Below are positions 34,724 to 46,464 of a stretch of DNA of 64,000 bases, one piece after another. Where the stretch lies: positions 112,721,267-112,785,266 of the forward strand of contig OY856411.1 in the NCBI GenBank assembly GCA_963693085.1, read 5' to 3'. Origin of the DNA: Alisma plantago-aquatica. Its lineage: Eukaryota > Streptophyta > Magnoliopsida > Alismatales > Alismataceae. The notes beneath the pieces were generated by a model, which had not been told where the DNA came from, did no database searches, and saw only the letters and a program-made list of their open reading frames with translations. A program made the translations under genes and the position numbers. Position 1 is the stretch's first letter; each line of letters starts with the position of its first letter.

Positions 34724-37700
34724 ATGAAAAAAAGGACCATATCTGTTAGATCTCATAAAACCATCATTCAAACAAGAAAAATTGAAGTAGAAAAGGAATT
34801 ACCATGTATTTGCATGATAGAAGGTAAATAATAACAAAGTCGAGTTCAAGTTATATAACCTACCTCAAGATCAACACAAGAGCTTCAAGCTCCAAAGATA
34901 CACGTTCCCAAGGTTGAAGATGACTTATCAAAAGTCCAAGACTCGATCACAACACTTCTATATGAATGAAGATATCATAGTAAGGAACTTGGTGAAGAAG
35001 GAAGTAAAGGAAAGAATCATGATTTAAGAGGCATAGTCTTTTCGAGGTTGAAGATGATCATGGCTTCACCTTGGACTAGTTGTTCAGCCTTCCCCTTGCT
35101 CCTTGATCTCCTAGTGTCATCCACCAAGCAATAAATGGTAACATAGTCAAAAGGTTTACAGGGAGGTGAAAAGTGAGGTATATATAGTTGAGGTTCAATA
35201 GAGAGAGTATGTGTAAGGTGTCATCACCATTTGCACTTAAGTGACACATGTCCATGCATGGTAACTTCATGCATCCATAATCATATTTCCATGAAAAACT
35301 CTTGAGGATAATCCATAGATAAGATATCGGCCTTTGGGTATCTTGCTTGAAAAGATATCACAACCCAATATCACATTATGTGCAAACTGATACTAATTTT
35401 GCAAGGAACATGTAAATCGACAGGCTTCACCTTCTTGAGATGCTTAGCCCATCATGAACACTTTCAAAGGCTACCAAACTGATATGGGACCTTTTATATG
35501 GTTTCCAAGCTGATAGGCACTCCCATATACACTTCATAGCTTGACATAACCTCATCTAGGGTTCAAAAAACTCAATACTTCTTTGGTTCTTTCACCACAA
35601 TGAGTGTTATCATTCAACCAAGACATAAACAAAGTGCCACCTTCTTTCTCTCTTCTCTAGATGATGCTAAGAGGGAGAAGGAACACTCTAGAGGTGATAA
35701 TTTGCACATACACCCCTCATTTGGGTAAATTGCAATCTTTACCAAAGTTATCATATAAAGCACAACTAATTTGCAAATAAGTTCAAAATTGAGAAATAAA
35801 CTCTTCTCAAGTCTTAATTACTTTTCAAAAGATTAAGACAAGGTTCTAAACAACTTAATAAGGCAAAGCTTCTAGGGTCATCCCAAAACCCAGGTCAGGG
35901 GTGTTACAAGTTATCAACCCCTAACAAGGATTTTGTCCCTGAAATCTTAAGAGAAAAGAGAAGGGTACTTCCTCCTCATCTCTTCCTCTATCTCCCATGT
36001 GTCTTCTTCAATGCCACGATGATTCCAAAGAACTTTCACAAGCACTATGTCTTTCTTTTTTAACTTCTTGATTCTTCTAAGAATCAACACTGGACCTTCC
36101 ACATAGGATATATCCTCATCTAATTCTACCTCTATAGGTTGTAATACAAGATCTATATCAGGGTGACATTTTCTCAAGATACATGAAATATTGGATGTAG
36201 TCTATGAAATTGAGGTGGTAGTTCCAACTTGTAGGCTACCTTTCCAACATGTGCTATCACTGGATAGGGTCCCATAAATCTAAGAGCCAACTTACCCTTC
36301 TTCCCAAATCTGAGAACACCTTTCCAAGGAGACACCTTAAGATACACTCTATCTCTAACTTGGAATTCTAAAGGTCTACGACGATTACCAACATATGGAT
36401 TATGTCTATCCTGTGCTACCTTTAACTGTTGTTGTATCCCATTAATCTTTTATGTTATTTGTTGCACAAGTTCAGGACCAAGAAGTTGGTATTCTCCTAT
36501 TTCATACCAGCATAATGAATATCTACAACATCTACCATACAATGCTTCATATGGTTCCATATCAATGCTTCTATTATTGTAGGAAAACTCTATCAAAGTC
36601 AAATGTATATCCGAACTACCTACAAACTGAAGAACACATGCCCTAAGCAAGTCTTCTAAGGTCTATATAGTTCTTTTAGATTGTCCATCCGTCTGAGGAT
36701 GTAAGCAATACTAGACTTTAATTGTGTACCCAAATCTATGTGTAATTGTTCCCAAAAGCAACTTGTAAATTGAGGACCTCTGTCTGACAAAATTGTTGTT
36801 GGGACTCTGTGCAACTGCACTATCTCATGTACATAAACCTGTGCAAGTTTCTCAGCAATGTGTGTTGTCTTAGCATAAAGAAAATGTGTTGACTTTGTCA
36901 ACCTTTCAATAATCACCCAAATGGAATCGTGACCCTTGGTTGTTCTAGGCAAACGAACTACAAAATCCATTGTCACATGATCCCACTTCCACTGTGGTAT
37001 TGGTAATGGTTGTAATGTTCCTGTCGACTTCTAGTGCTCAGCTTTAACGTGCTGAAACACTAGACATCACATAACATACTCAGCTACATCTTTCTTCAAA
37101 CCAAGCCGCCAATACATATCTTTTAGATTTTGATACATCTTGGTACTCCTTAGATTCATAGCATACATAGATGAGTGAGCTTCTTCATAACTATTTTCCA
37201 TAAGTCATTAACATCAGGACAACAATTCTACCATGGTAACAAATTGTTCCATCTTTTAACTCATGAAAGCCATCTCACTTCTCACTGCTGTATTTTGATC
37301 TGATATGTTGTATCACAATATCATCTTATTGTGCTTCTTTAATCTGTTTTCTCAACAAAAGTTTAACTTGCATCTGTTCCAACAATCCAGCTAACAAAGA
37401 TACTTCCAACTGTACATTCATTTGTCATAAGGAAACTAGCATATCCCCCTTATGACACACCAAAGAATTCAACTGTGCTTTATATGTGAATGAAGATGAT
37501 GACTTTCTTCTTAACACATCTGCCACCACATTAGCCTTTCCTGGATGATAATCAATCATGCAATCATAATCTTTGATTAGTTCCATCCAACGATGTTGTC
37601 TCATGTTTAATTCTTGTTGTGAAAAGATGTACTTCATATTCTTATGATCTGTGAAAATATGACACTTCTCCCCGTATAGTAATGTCTCTAGATTTTCAAG

Positions 37701-37842
37701 GCATCAATTACTGCAACCATCTCCAGATCGTGTGTTGGATAATTCTCCTAATGTTTCTTAAACTTTCAAGAGGAAAAAAATCATTCATTTATCTTGCATC
37801 AACACACATCCTAAACCATTCTTCGAAGCATCACAAACAAGA
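34724..37842 (-). repeat. Gypsy-B tandem unit 3 (3,119 bp)
   Basis: Third copy. Its right end is the only one that continues into normal gypsy-B RT sequence (TATCCTCTTCC from 37,846). By eye, about 25 private differences from the other units lie in the right 1.8 kb and only about three in the left third. Confidence 0.97.
35947..37842 (-). pseudogene. Gypsy-B pol 3' part in unit 3: RNase H, integrase, chromodomain
   Basis: The copy joined to the rest of gypsy-B pol on its right. RNase H (37,425-37,637) keeps DYHPGKANVVADVL, where units 1 and 2 have DYHLGKAN. The integrase core (36,656-36,976) reads FVVRLPRTTKGHDSIWVI and HRVPTTILSDRGPQFTS, with the same frameshift and Glu-to-Lys change as the others. 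The chromodomain (35,947-36,177) has private changes CHPDIDLVLQ and GIEEDTWE. Read right to left it continues directly from the RT at 37,843. Confidence 0.88.
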
Positions 37843-38745
37843 ATGTATCCTCTTCCTTTCTCAGGTAACACTAACACTGGTGCCCTGATCAATTTTTCTT
37901 TCAACAACTGGAAAGAGCGTTGACACTTGTCATTCCAGACAAAAGGAACATCCTTCTTGGTTAATCTAGTTAGGGGTAATGCTACAGAACTAAAGTCTTT
38001 GATGAATCTGCTGTAGTAACCTACTAAACCAAGGAAACTGTAAATCTCTATTGGTGTCTTACGCTATTCCCATTCTAGAACAGTCTCCACTATTTTATGA
38101 TCAACACAAATACCTTTAGCAGATATGATATGCCCAATAAAAGATACTTCTGACAACTAAAACTCACACTTGCTAAACTTAGCATATACCTTGTGTTGTC
38201 TTAATAAAGTCAATGCTTGACGAAGATGTTGTTCATTTTGTTGACTATCTCGAATGTATCTTAGAATGTCATCTATAAAGACCACTATAAACTGATCAAG
38301 GAATGGCTAGCACACTCTATTCATCAAATCCATGAATGTTGCTGATGCATTAGTTAGTCCAAATGACATAACTATGAACGCATAATGACCATATCTTGTC
38401 CTAAAAGTTGACTTGGGTATGTCATCCTCCTTAATTCGTAACTGATGATATCCTTACCACAAATCTATTTTAGAGAACACTATTGCACCACACAACTGGA
38501 AAAACAAATCATGTATCCTTGGCAGAGGATACTTGTTCTTTATTATTACCTTGTTTAACTGTCTATAGTCTATACATAACCTCATAGATCCGTCCTTTTT
38601 CTTTACAAAAAGTACTAGAGCACCCCATGGTAATGTACTTGGCTAGATAAAACCTTTTTCAAGTAACTCTTGCAACTATTTCTTTAATTCTTCCATCTCA
38701 ATTGATGCCATCCTATAAGGTGTTTGGCTATTGGTTGCATACCGA
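37843..38745 (-). pseudogene. Gypsy-B reverse transcriptase (nearly readable)
   Basis: Long minus-strand RT with only scattered stops: [12 protein letters not shown] near 38,560-38,600, [17 protein letters not shown], a stop, [35 protein letters not shown], and the catalytic FIDDIL intact at 38,262-38,279. Then FSKCEF, a stop, and SFLGLVGYYSRFIKDFS. The linker into RNase H reads EKGRGYILVCDASKNGLG across the unit-3 boundary. It is the best preserved domain in gypsy-B and outside the triplicated segment. The stops are mostly at Trp or Gln positions. Confidence 0.9.
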
Positions 38746-38748
38746 GAA

Positions 38749-39342
38749 CTAGATTGATCTCGAAATCAATTTATCGAGGTGGAGTAATATTAGGAAATTC
38801 CTCAGGAAACACATCCTTAAACTTCTGACAACTGGCACTTCTGGAATACTGGGACTTTCTACCTTGGTATCCACCACAAGTGCTAAGAATGCCTCACACC
38901 CATGTTGCAACTGTCTCTCAGCTATCTTTATCGATACTAGACATGTTGGAAGGATCATCCTATCTCCCTGAAAGATCGATGTCTCACCATCATATGTGAA
39001 CATAGCTTGCTTGAAACCACAATCCAAGACTATGTTATACTTTTCTAAGGTGTCCAACCCAAGGATTACATCAAATCCGTGCATTTCAAGTGGTATAAGA
39101 TCCAATTGAATGTTGTGTTTTAAGAAAGAAAGAACATAGGGGGAACATACCTCTTGTAACACTACCGAACTAACTAATAGAGTTTCTAATAGTAAGTTAT
39201 CTATTCTACGACAAATAGACAAAAGACAATTATGAATCACTTCACAAGTGATAAAGGAGTGTGTAGTGCTTGGGTCAATTAAAATAGGTATGAAGCAAGA
39301 TGAAGACATATAAAAATGAAATAACTCCATCTGACATGTCAC
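38749..39342 (-). pseudogene. Gypsy-B protease and linker
   Basis: 197 open codons. Protease block ILIDPSTTHSFI near 39,265-39,300 keeps the Asp of the D-P-G/S motif of retroviral-like proteases. Later GFDVILGLDTLEKYNIVLDC is the conserved C-terminal block. The remainder (CEAFLALVVDTK onward) is the linker to RT and goes out of frame at its end, near LRMCFLRNFLILLHLDKL. Partial gypsy pol, RVP_2 type. Confidence 0.85.
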
Positions 39343-39344
39343 AA

Positions 39345-40588
39345 CTCATGGATTGACTACCACCTCTGGCTGACTCAGCATAGAATCTCATTGTTGCCTG
39401 CTACCAACCACGTCCTCTGTTACCTTGTGTAGATGAACCTACTTGAGACACATGTCCATGTCCTCGTCCTCCTACACCACTACTAAACCATTACCTCTAA
39501 GAGCCTTTCTGACTCTACCTTGGTGGTTGGGTTAGATGAGTATCTCTTACTAGACAATCCTTCATCAAATGTCCTATCTTCCCACACTTGTGGCAGGTTC
39601 TGGTCTCTTGTTGTGGACTAGATATCCCTATCACTAACATTGATGCCACACTATGGGCTCCAGTAGGTGGAAAATTATGGCCTATACCCTTACTTAACGT
39701 CCACTGCGTCTGAGTAATGAACCTCTATGGTGCTGATGGCACTGGAAACCGTAGTTTCTTGTAGCTTCTGGACCTCTATCCATGGAACTAAGCAGGTCCT
39801 TTCCTAAAATTGGCCTCACGTTTCTCAATTACTGACCTTTCTATCCTCCTAACCGATTCCAAAAATGTAGCAAATCTCTCCCTATTCTCCAGAGCAGCTG
39901 CAGGAGTGGTTAACTCAATGTTTAGACCCTTTTCAAAATGTTGAATCCTCTCCTGATCTGTAGTAGCCATGTGTAGACAAAACCGTAGAAGTTCCCTGAA
40001 CTTAGCTTCATACACATTAATCTTCATAGGCCTTTTCCTAATCCATTCAAACTATGAGATTTTCTCGTCTAGGTACGTCTGAGGAAAGTACCTATTGGTG
40101 AACTCATGTCAGAATTCCTCCCATCTAATCTCAGCATTAGTCCTTTTCTCCTCTTTTATGGCCCACCAATGGCCAACACTTCCCTTTAACAGGTACACAA
40201 CATGCCTAACTTTGTCAATTTCTAGGATGATAAGGATCTTAAAAGATTTTTCTAACTCAATAAGACACATATTTGCATCTACTGGGTCAATTGTTCTAGC
40301 ATATTCTATAGCTCCCACATAGCGTAGCCATTCAAAAGTCTTACTAGAACCTGAAGATTCTACATTGGGAATTGGTGCCCTATGGGGTGGTACTGGTATC
40401 CTATCTGCCATATGTGTTACGATTGCATTGAACAGCCCAAACAGAGCATGAAAAGCAGGGTTCTTCAGCATAGTCTGATCCACTTGGGGATTCTCAGGCA
40501 CTTGTTCTTCTCTCTCCTATTCCCTTACACCTCTTCCTGGTGCAACAATGTTGCTCTCAACAACATGTTCTTCATATTCTCCAGACAT
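39345..40588 (-). pseudogene. Gypsy-B gag with intact zinc knuckle
   Basis: Met at 40,588 (MSGEYEEHVV) begins the gag; a TAG follows after about 23 codons. Capsid-like retrotransposon gag: FEWLRYVGAIEYA, YLLKGSVGHWWAI (40,109-40,490), then YEAKFRELLRFCLHM, RIQHFEKGLNIEL and NRERFATFLESVRRIERSV (39,788-40,027). A complete CCHC zinc knuckle, CHKCGKIGHLMKDC, lies at 39,554-39,595. Several stops and frameshifts separate these parts. The start is normally close to the primer site, but here only about 100 bp of leader remain before the copia-B LTR remnant. Confidence 0.85.
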
Positions 40589-40690
40589 ATTTGAGCTTTA
40601 CTTCTTCTTCTATATAAGCAGAAGTCAATATAAGATAAACTGGAGGACAGTAGAACACAGTCAACGACCTTAATCCTATGTCTTTGTAGA
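40589..40690. other. Gypsy-B leader joined to truncated copia-B LTR (deletion scar)
   Basis: Right of the gag start there is no primer-binding site and no gypsy-B 5' LTR. Within about 100 bp the sequence becomes homologous to 13,640 onward (copia-B LTR). Missing at this point are the gypsy-B 5' LTR, the copia-B interior upstream of RNase H, and about 590 bp of the copia-B 5' LTR including its TATA. The simplest reading is one large deletion. Confidence 0.6.
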
Positions 40691-42026
40691 CTGGGTTTTA
40701 ATGCAATAATTAATGGGTGTAACTATTGCTAACATTAATCGTTTAACCAATCTAACTAGTCGATATGAATCATTTGGTTGACTATATTCTCCGGTCTATC
40801 AATTGACCATTCCAATCATTTGAGTGGTGACACTCTCTAATCGATCGACCGAACTCTTGAGTCATCTGACTGGAAAGTCCTATTAGCTACAGATTATATT
40901 GTCCATTCGGTCAATTGGACTCTCTAGTCAGTCAATTGGGTAACCAGTCAATCAACTAGATTGATAGTATTGTTTAGTTTGATTACCTAAAAACTTTATT
41001 AAATAGTTTAAATTGTGTCCATGATTGAACTCCTTTTCCCAGTGCATATTGTGCATGCTATCCTATACGCTCCATATTACATTGGCAGTGATGTCCATAA
41101 CCATATTATGACTTCACAAGAAATGAGTTGTATCTAGAAACACATCATTGCTACCCAAGTAATTGGATAAGTTCGAGAACAACTTCAACTTATACTTGTG
41201 GTTAGTGTTACTATGATAATATAGTTCCTTTATCACAAAAATCTAGATTGAACATGATACATTGGATCATCATCCTCATTATATTCAATCTATTTTTCTC
41301 GAACTAGAGTAGACTATTGAGATTCACATGAGATTAGTATCACATATTGACTCAAATGAGCATGGCCATGTGTTTCTTAGTCTCACTTATCGAATGGCCA
41401 AGATATCACCCCAATAGAAGGGACAAATACCATCTGTGTCACTCACAACTGTGTCGTAATATACCCAAACACCATATGTATAGACACCCTAATTCAAGGT
41501 CCCATTAAATGGCATTATAGTCCATTCAACACCATGTGGTGATTGTAGTGACTTCAGGTCTAAGAACCACAATCACCACTATCACATATGAGAGATGATT
41601 TTGAATACCATTCAATGGTTTTTATGTATCACACTCAAGGCGAGTTTGTATAGTACACTTATTCTCTAACAAGTACCCATGTGTTTGACTCAATATCCAA
41701 TAAGATGGCTAACAAAATCCAACCATAAATTAATACACAATACCATCTTAAGTAGCATTCGTGTCTATTTAGATTCTACAATAATAACAAATTAGGGACA
41801 TGAAAAGAACATATATATTCTTATCATACATACGATCCCATGTTTAGTTCCTCAATCTAAGCCATATTTCATTGAGTTGCATTATTCTTAGACATATGTC
41901 ATGTTCAATTCATCTCATATTTGAAGAAACATAATAAATGGAAATTGGTTTTATTATAAAAAAATTGATCACATAATGTCCCAGTAAAATCATCGCATGA
42001 ATGGATCTTAGGACAACATACCAACA
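40691..42026 (-). repeat. Copia-B 5' LTR, truncated
   Basis: Matches 13,640-14,587 plus 24,757-25,153 and reads straight through the gypsy-A insertion site, giving the empty-site sequence near 41,630. The minus-strand start is TGTTGGTATGTTGTCCTAAG at 42,026. It shares the palindromic GTCAATTGAC/GATCGATC-like words (40,750-40,970). The last 590 bp of the LTR are missing on the left. The flank TAACT (42,027-42,031) is the near-match to TACCT at 13,044-13,048. Confidence 0.85.
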
Positions 42027-43480
42027 TAACTATGGAGGTCATCAGTTTATGTGATGAAGTATTGATACGCACGTCCAACACTTTGTGCTAAAAGGTCCAC
42101 ACACATTATTATTTATGAGTCCTAATAATTCCCTTTCCCTTTCACTCTTACCATGAAAAGGTGTATTTGTTCTCTTACCTAATAAACAATATTCACATGT
42201 CTTATTTGATTCAAAATCAAATGATTCTAGATATCCATATTTATGAAGTTTAGAAATTTGTTTCTAATTTATATAGCCTAGACAAAATTTTCACAGATAC
42301 GTTTTTTTTGAGTCATCAAGCTTAATATTCTTAGTATTTAAGTTATAGACATTTGCCTCAAGAACTAATGAGTAAGGATGATAAGACATAGGGGAAGTAC
42401 CATAAACTATCTCATTTTTATAAATAGAACATTGACCATTATTGATAAAAATTCAAAACTATTCTTGTCCAAACATGAAACATCAATGATGTTGCTCTTT
42501 ATGGAAGGTACATAAAAGAAGTTCTCTAACTCTATTACAAGCTCACTACAATAGATAAATAGTAGGTTCCTACAGAAGTAGTAGCAACTCTAGCCCCATT
42601 TGTGATGCATAGTTCCATCTTCTCTTTCCTCAAGGGACTACTACTGTTTAGATCCTACATATTTGAACATATGTGAGATCCACACGTGGTATCTAATACC
42701 CATGGCAAAGAAGTAGATATATTTATCTCTTTAACACGTATAGTCAGTTATCCCCTTCTTCTTGTTCATCGGTTCCTATAGGTAGAGAGGAATTTTTATT
42801 TTCAAATGTCTAGTCTGGTGACAATTGTCTTCTTTATCCACTCCTCCTTTTGCTTTCACTGCATTAGACTTTGAATTCTGTCTAGCCTTAAAACCCTTCT
42901 TGGCTTTGTCTTTGACCTTGTACTTCCATTTTTCTTTGTTAACCATCAACATGTATTTGGGATTTCCTTCCATCATTTGCTCCTCAATTGTTCATACCAT
43001 GGCAAACAACTCTAACTCTAGTTTGGTAAAATTGTTCATGTTGTAACTCATGAAAAATGTTTATTTGAATCCATAAATGATTGCAATATCATGTCTATTG
43101 CCAAATCATTGACTAAAGGAAATCCATGTCTCTTTAGTCTTTCCACATACCCAATAACTTGAGTAGATGGGTCCCAACTGGATAAGATTTAGTTGTATTG
43201 CACACAAATAGTACATTGTACACATCTTACCTATCCTGACTTGCTTGTTCTTGGTACAAGTTCCTTTAAAATGTTACCATCTCAATCAATCCCATATTCT
43301 CATGTTGCTTCTGAAGATTATTATTCATTGATCACAATGTGAGGCATTTGATGTCAATGGCACCATTAGAATGCTTACAATAAGCTTCCATTTCCACCCA
43401 AGGCACAATCTATGTTGGTTAATCTGGTATAGTGTATCCAGTACATTAAACTTATGCTCACATGTGAGAATAATATTGAT
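42027..43480 (-). pseudogene. Copia-A gag, protease and integrase start (broken)
   Basis: Gag (42,980-43,480) contains THLLKLLG, RLKRHGFPLVNDLAID and MILQSF, the UBN2-type gag. A Lys/Ala-rich linker follows (MLMVNKEKWKYKVKDKAKK, 42,776-42,976) and then the zinc knuckle remnant CHQTRHLKIKIPLYL, with ligands lost. Protease: LPWVLDTTCGSHIC near 42,690-42,720, with Thr instead of Gly in D-T-G. The integrase zinc region is broken; the core start reads ELLGLINNNVCGPFSTKC and QYFIT, a stop, TDDLHS. It breaks exactly at the copia-B LTR, and the reading resumes as RYGYVYL-like sequence at 13,048. Same element as 11,940-13,048 by inference. Confidence 0.8.
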
Positions 43481-44830
43481 ATTCTTGAACTAATTATGGA
43501 AGCTACTTTTGTTAATTTTCTCCTTTCAAAGGACCAATCATTAATGTAAATCGATTTTTGTTATTTTTTATTTAATTTACAAATAATATTTTCACAACAA
43601 AATATTTGATGTGATAAAATTTACCATACAATTAAATATCATTCCCAGTGTTTTATTTAAAATTAATATCCCTCACTATATATTTGGAAGATTACATTGA
43701 AAAATTTCCTAGTGTGTCTAGATTCATACATCATCAAGTCATGGTGAGCTTTGGATGATCACCCACAACTTCAACCAATACGGTGGTTTAGAAACTGAAA
43801 GGGACATGGAGCCTGCCTATTTCATGAGAGCTCTATACTCAACCATGCATGGTCGCTATTAGGATGACCCACCAAAGAAACATCATCCTATAGAAAAACT
43901 CAAGCCAAGCAACATTCAATAGGACTCTATCACGATTGCTTGTATGCTAATTCACTAGATTCCTCTTGTCGTACCAAGCAGTTATTCCCCCTTTCATATT
44001 CAATTCAATGAGTTCACTACGTCAACATCCTAACTAAATTAGTTTAGAATAGAGGCCATAATTAGAAGCCAATCCCACTTCTCTCTACCAAATCTCAGAT
44101 GGTTAAGTCACCCATCATTAGGTGAGGTAGATCTTGTTTAGTTGTCTGCTTCATCGCCTCACATAATTTAAATATCTTCATCTCTAAGTTTAGGGCATAG
44201 GGAAACAAACTAAACAATGAAACCACCATTTTTATGCAACTTAGCGTCATCAAATGATGCATAGAATGCACTTCATAACATCTCCTACAATAGGGTTCCA
44301 CCCTATATCCTTCCTCCTTCAACAATATCAAAATTCAAAACACAATGTCATACAGATGGAAATAAAGTAGGTATCATTTTCTCACAATCCCTCCCGACCT
44401 TGTTTCTAACTGAACCACCAATGTTATGTTACTTTCTTTAATATGCATCCACAACCTTCCATTTCTGGTAGGTCGGGATGCCCTCTTGCACATTCCAAGT
44501 GGTTACCGACATGTCTACCTCTTCTACCACCACCCCTAGCTGAGGTGATTCCTTGTCATGGAACTATTTGTTACCCTCACCCTACCCCACTGACTACAGA
44601 GTCAATGGTAGTAGGTTTTGGGTGTTCGTCCATAGAATGACACATAGTTTCACAGAAGAAATGTATATACGAAGGAAACAACAAAACTAACAAGATGATA
44701 AGATACCAAACACAGAGAAAAGAGATATGTAACCATGTCTATATAAAGAATACTCCTTCTATGTTTCATTTTAGCACTTAGAGTCTTAAGTGCAATGGGT
44801 CTACATTTGGAAAATAAGAATTTGATAAAC
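43481..44830. other. Unassigned, retroelement-like debris
   Basis: I see no convincing gene. The leader and LTR of copia-A would be expected near 43,500-43,700 (AT-rich here), but no primer site was found. Around 44,005-44,035 the plus strand reads YVNILTKLV, which weakly resembles a copia RNase H end. The short open frames at 44,095-44,331 and 44,443-44,640 have no recognisable motif. Confidence 0.4.
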
Positions 44831-44890
44831 AATATATATATATATATATATATCTGTATATATATATGTATATATATTTATATATGTATG
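44831..44890. repeat. AT microsatellite
   Basis: Alternating AT/TA run with a few interruptions (CTGTA, ATGTA). Confidence 0.9.
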
Positions 44891-45964
44891 CAAAATAATC
44901 AAATACATTATGAAAAGACATGTAAGCACACAGTATATTCAAAGTATATTACCTAGAAACATCATATTAAGAAATAATTAGAAACAAGTGGAGAACACTT
45001 TAAATGAAATTCTTTTAACAAAGCACATTTGAGGTTTCTTTATCCATTATATCAGCATAGGCCTTTTGACCACTTCAAAAGGAAGGTCCTATGAGGGGCA
45101 TTTATAGCAAAGAAAAGTATATACCCTATCACAAATTGAGGGATTTCAATAGTAAATGTCATGAGTTAAACCTATTCATATGGTACCTTAAGGCCATCAC
45201 AAAGATATAACTTTTTTTGACCCGCATTTTACCATTACCCCAAGAACTCAGGTAGGTACACAAGGATATATAATGGATTTCTATAATTTATGTTCAAGGT
45301 TTTTCGACATAGTTTAATCAAAAAGGAAATTATAGTCATAGGAACAATAGCTTAATCAAGTAATTAACTAGCCAAGCTATCATGCAAGCATACATACAAA
45401 CAAGCCAATAGCACAGGAGGGTCAAAAGTTTAAGCATACCTTGTAAGTAATTAATATGATATGATCCTTCAGTAATATTTTAGAGAAGGACCCACTCAAA
45501 GGGGGGCTAAGATATTAAAAGATATTACATGGGGTCTTTGATTACTAGGATTTGATATGATTAACTTAAATCATGTCAGGTGGATGTTCTCCTAGACCTA
45601 AGGTTTAATAATGACCCTAGTTCTATGTTGAATAAATGCATGCATGTTCGACAAGATGGAATTCATCAATAACCCTAACTAGTTTCGTTTTTATGGTTTT
45701 CACCAAGTTGGGTTCCAAGTAGGTAATTACATGTTACTTATTTATTAGTCATCATGAATGTGTGGTTCAATGATAAGTTAAGTTAAGAATCTATGAATCA
45801 GGTATAGACTTTAATAGTTGCATGACTATGGCTTTCTTTTTTTAACACTAATTCATATGTATGCTTGTACATTTGTTCAAATATTGCCATGTAATACTCT
45901 ATTATTGTACTCACTATTTTTTTTCTCATTTATTTTATAACTTGAACATACAACCACACAAATA
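44891..45964. other. No feature seen
   Basis: AT-rich sequence without a credible coding frame, LTR end or repeat. Confidence 0.5.
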
Positions 45965-46001
45965 CACACACACACACACACAGGGACAAACACACACACA
46001 C

Positions 46002-46078
<77 letters not shown>
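45965..46078. repeat. Compound microsatellite (CA)n-(TA)n-(GTTA)7
   Basis: Two CA runs (45,965-45,981 and 45,989-46,004), a TA run of about 22 repeats (46,006-46,050) and seven GTTA repeats (46,051-46,078), ending exactly where the first MITE copy starts. Confidence 0.93.
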
Positions 46079-46079
<1 letters not shown>

Positions 46080-46461
46080 GCTAGAATACACTTGAGTGTA
46101 CATATAAAATGAATACACTCAAGTGTGTTTGCATATAAAGACTATTTTTTGCAAAATATAAACCATTGATCTTCATCGTCATACTATAACTAGGCTACAC
46201 ACAAATTTGAACCCATTTGGATAAGTGTAAGTCACTCATCCAAGGGCAACAAAATCGACAAACGAAACTAATTTGAAATGCATAATTTTTGTGGTCTTTA
46301 TAATATGACTTATAAATGTAAAAATGTGCTCAAATTTTGCGTATGAGCTATTCATAAGATGTTTAAGAAGATCAACGAATTAGATTTTTGAAAAAAATAT
46401 TGCATCATGAAAAACTCCTTGAGTGTATTCTGCTCCGAATACACTCGAGTGTATTCTAGCC
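46079..46461. mobile_element. MITE copy 1 (383 bp)
   Basis: Begins GGCTAGAATACACTTGAGTG and ends CACTCGAGTGTATTCTAGCC. These are inverse complements over about 22 bp apart from the central T/C, so the element has terminal inverted repeats. A second inner pair (GAATACACTCAAGTG on the left, TTGAGTGTATTC on the right) gives a double stem. No coding. The interior aligns with copy 2 base for base over nearly its whole length. The family is not recognised. The layout, a small element bounded by TA-type microsatellite, resembles Micron-like elements of grasses. Confidence 0.8.
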
Positions 46462-46464
46462 TGA

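Noticed and set aside
28486..37842. Three separate gypsy elements in tandem
   Set aside because: The units start inside the LTR and end inside RNase H, with fixed 3,119-bp spacing and no target duplications, so they are a segmental triplication and not separate insertions.
44095..44331. 78-codon minus-strand open frame as a host gene
   Set aside because: No recognisable family or splice signals; the surrounding sequence looks like element debris.
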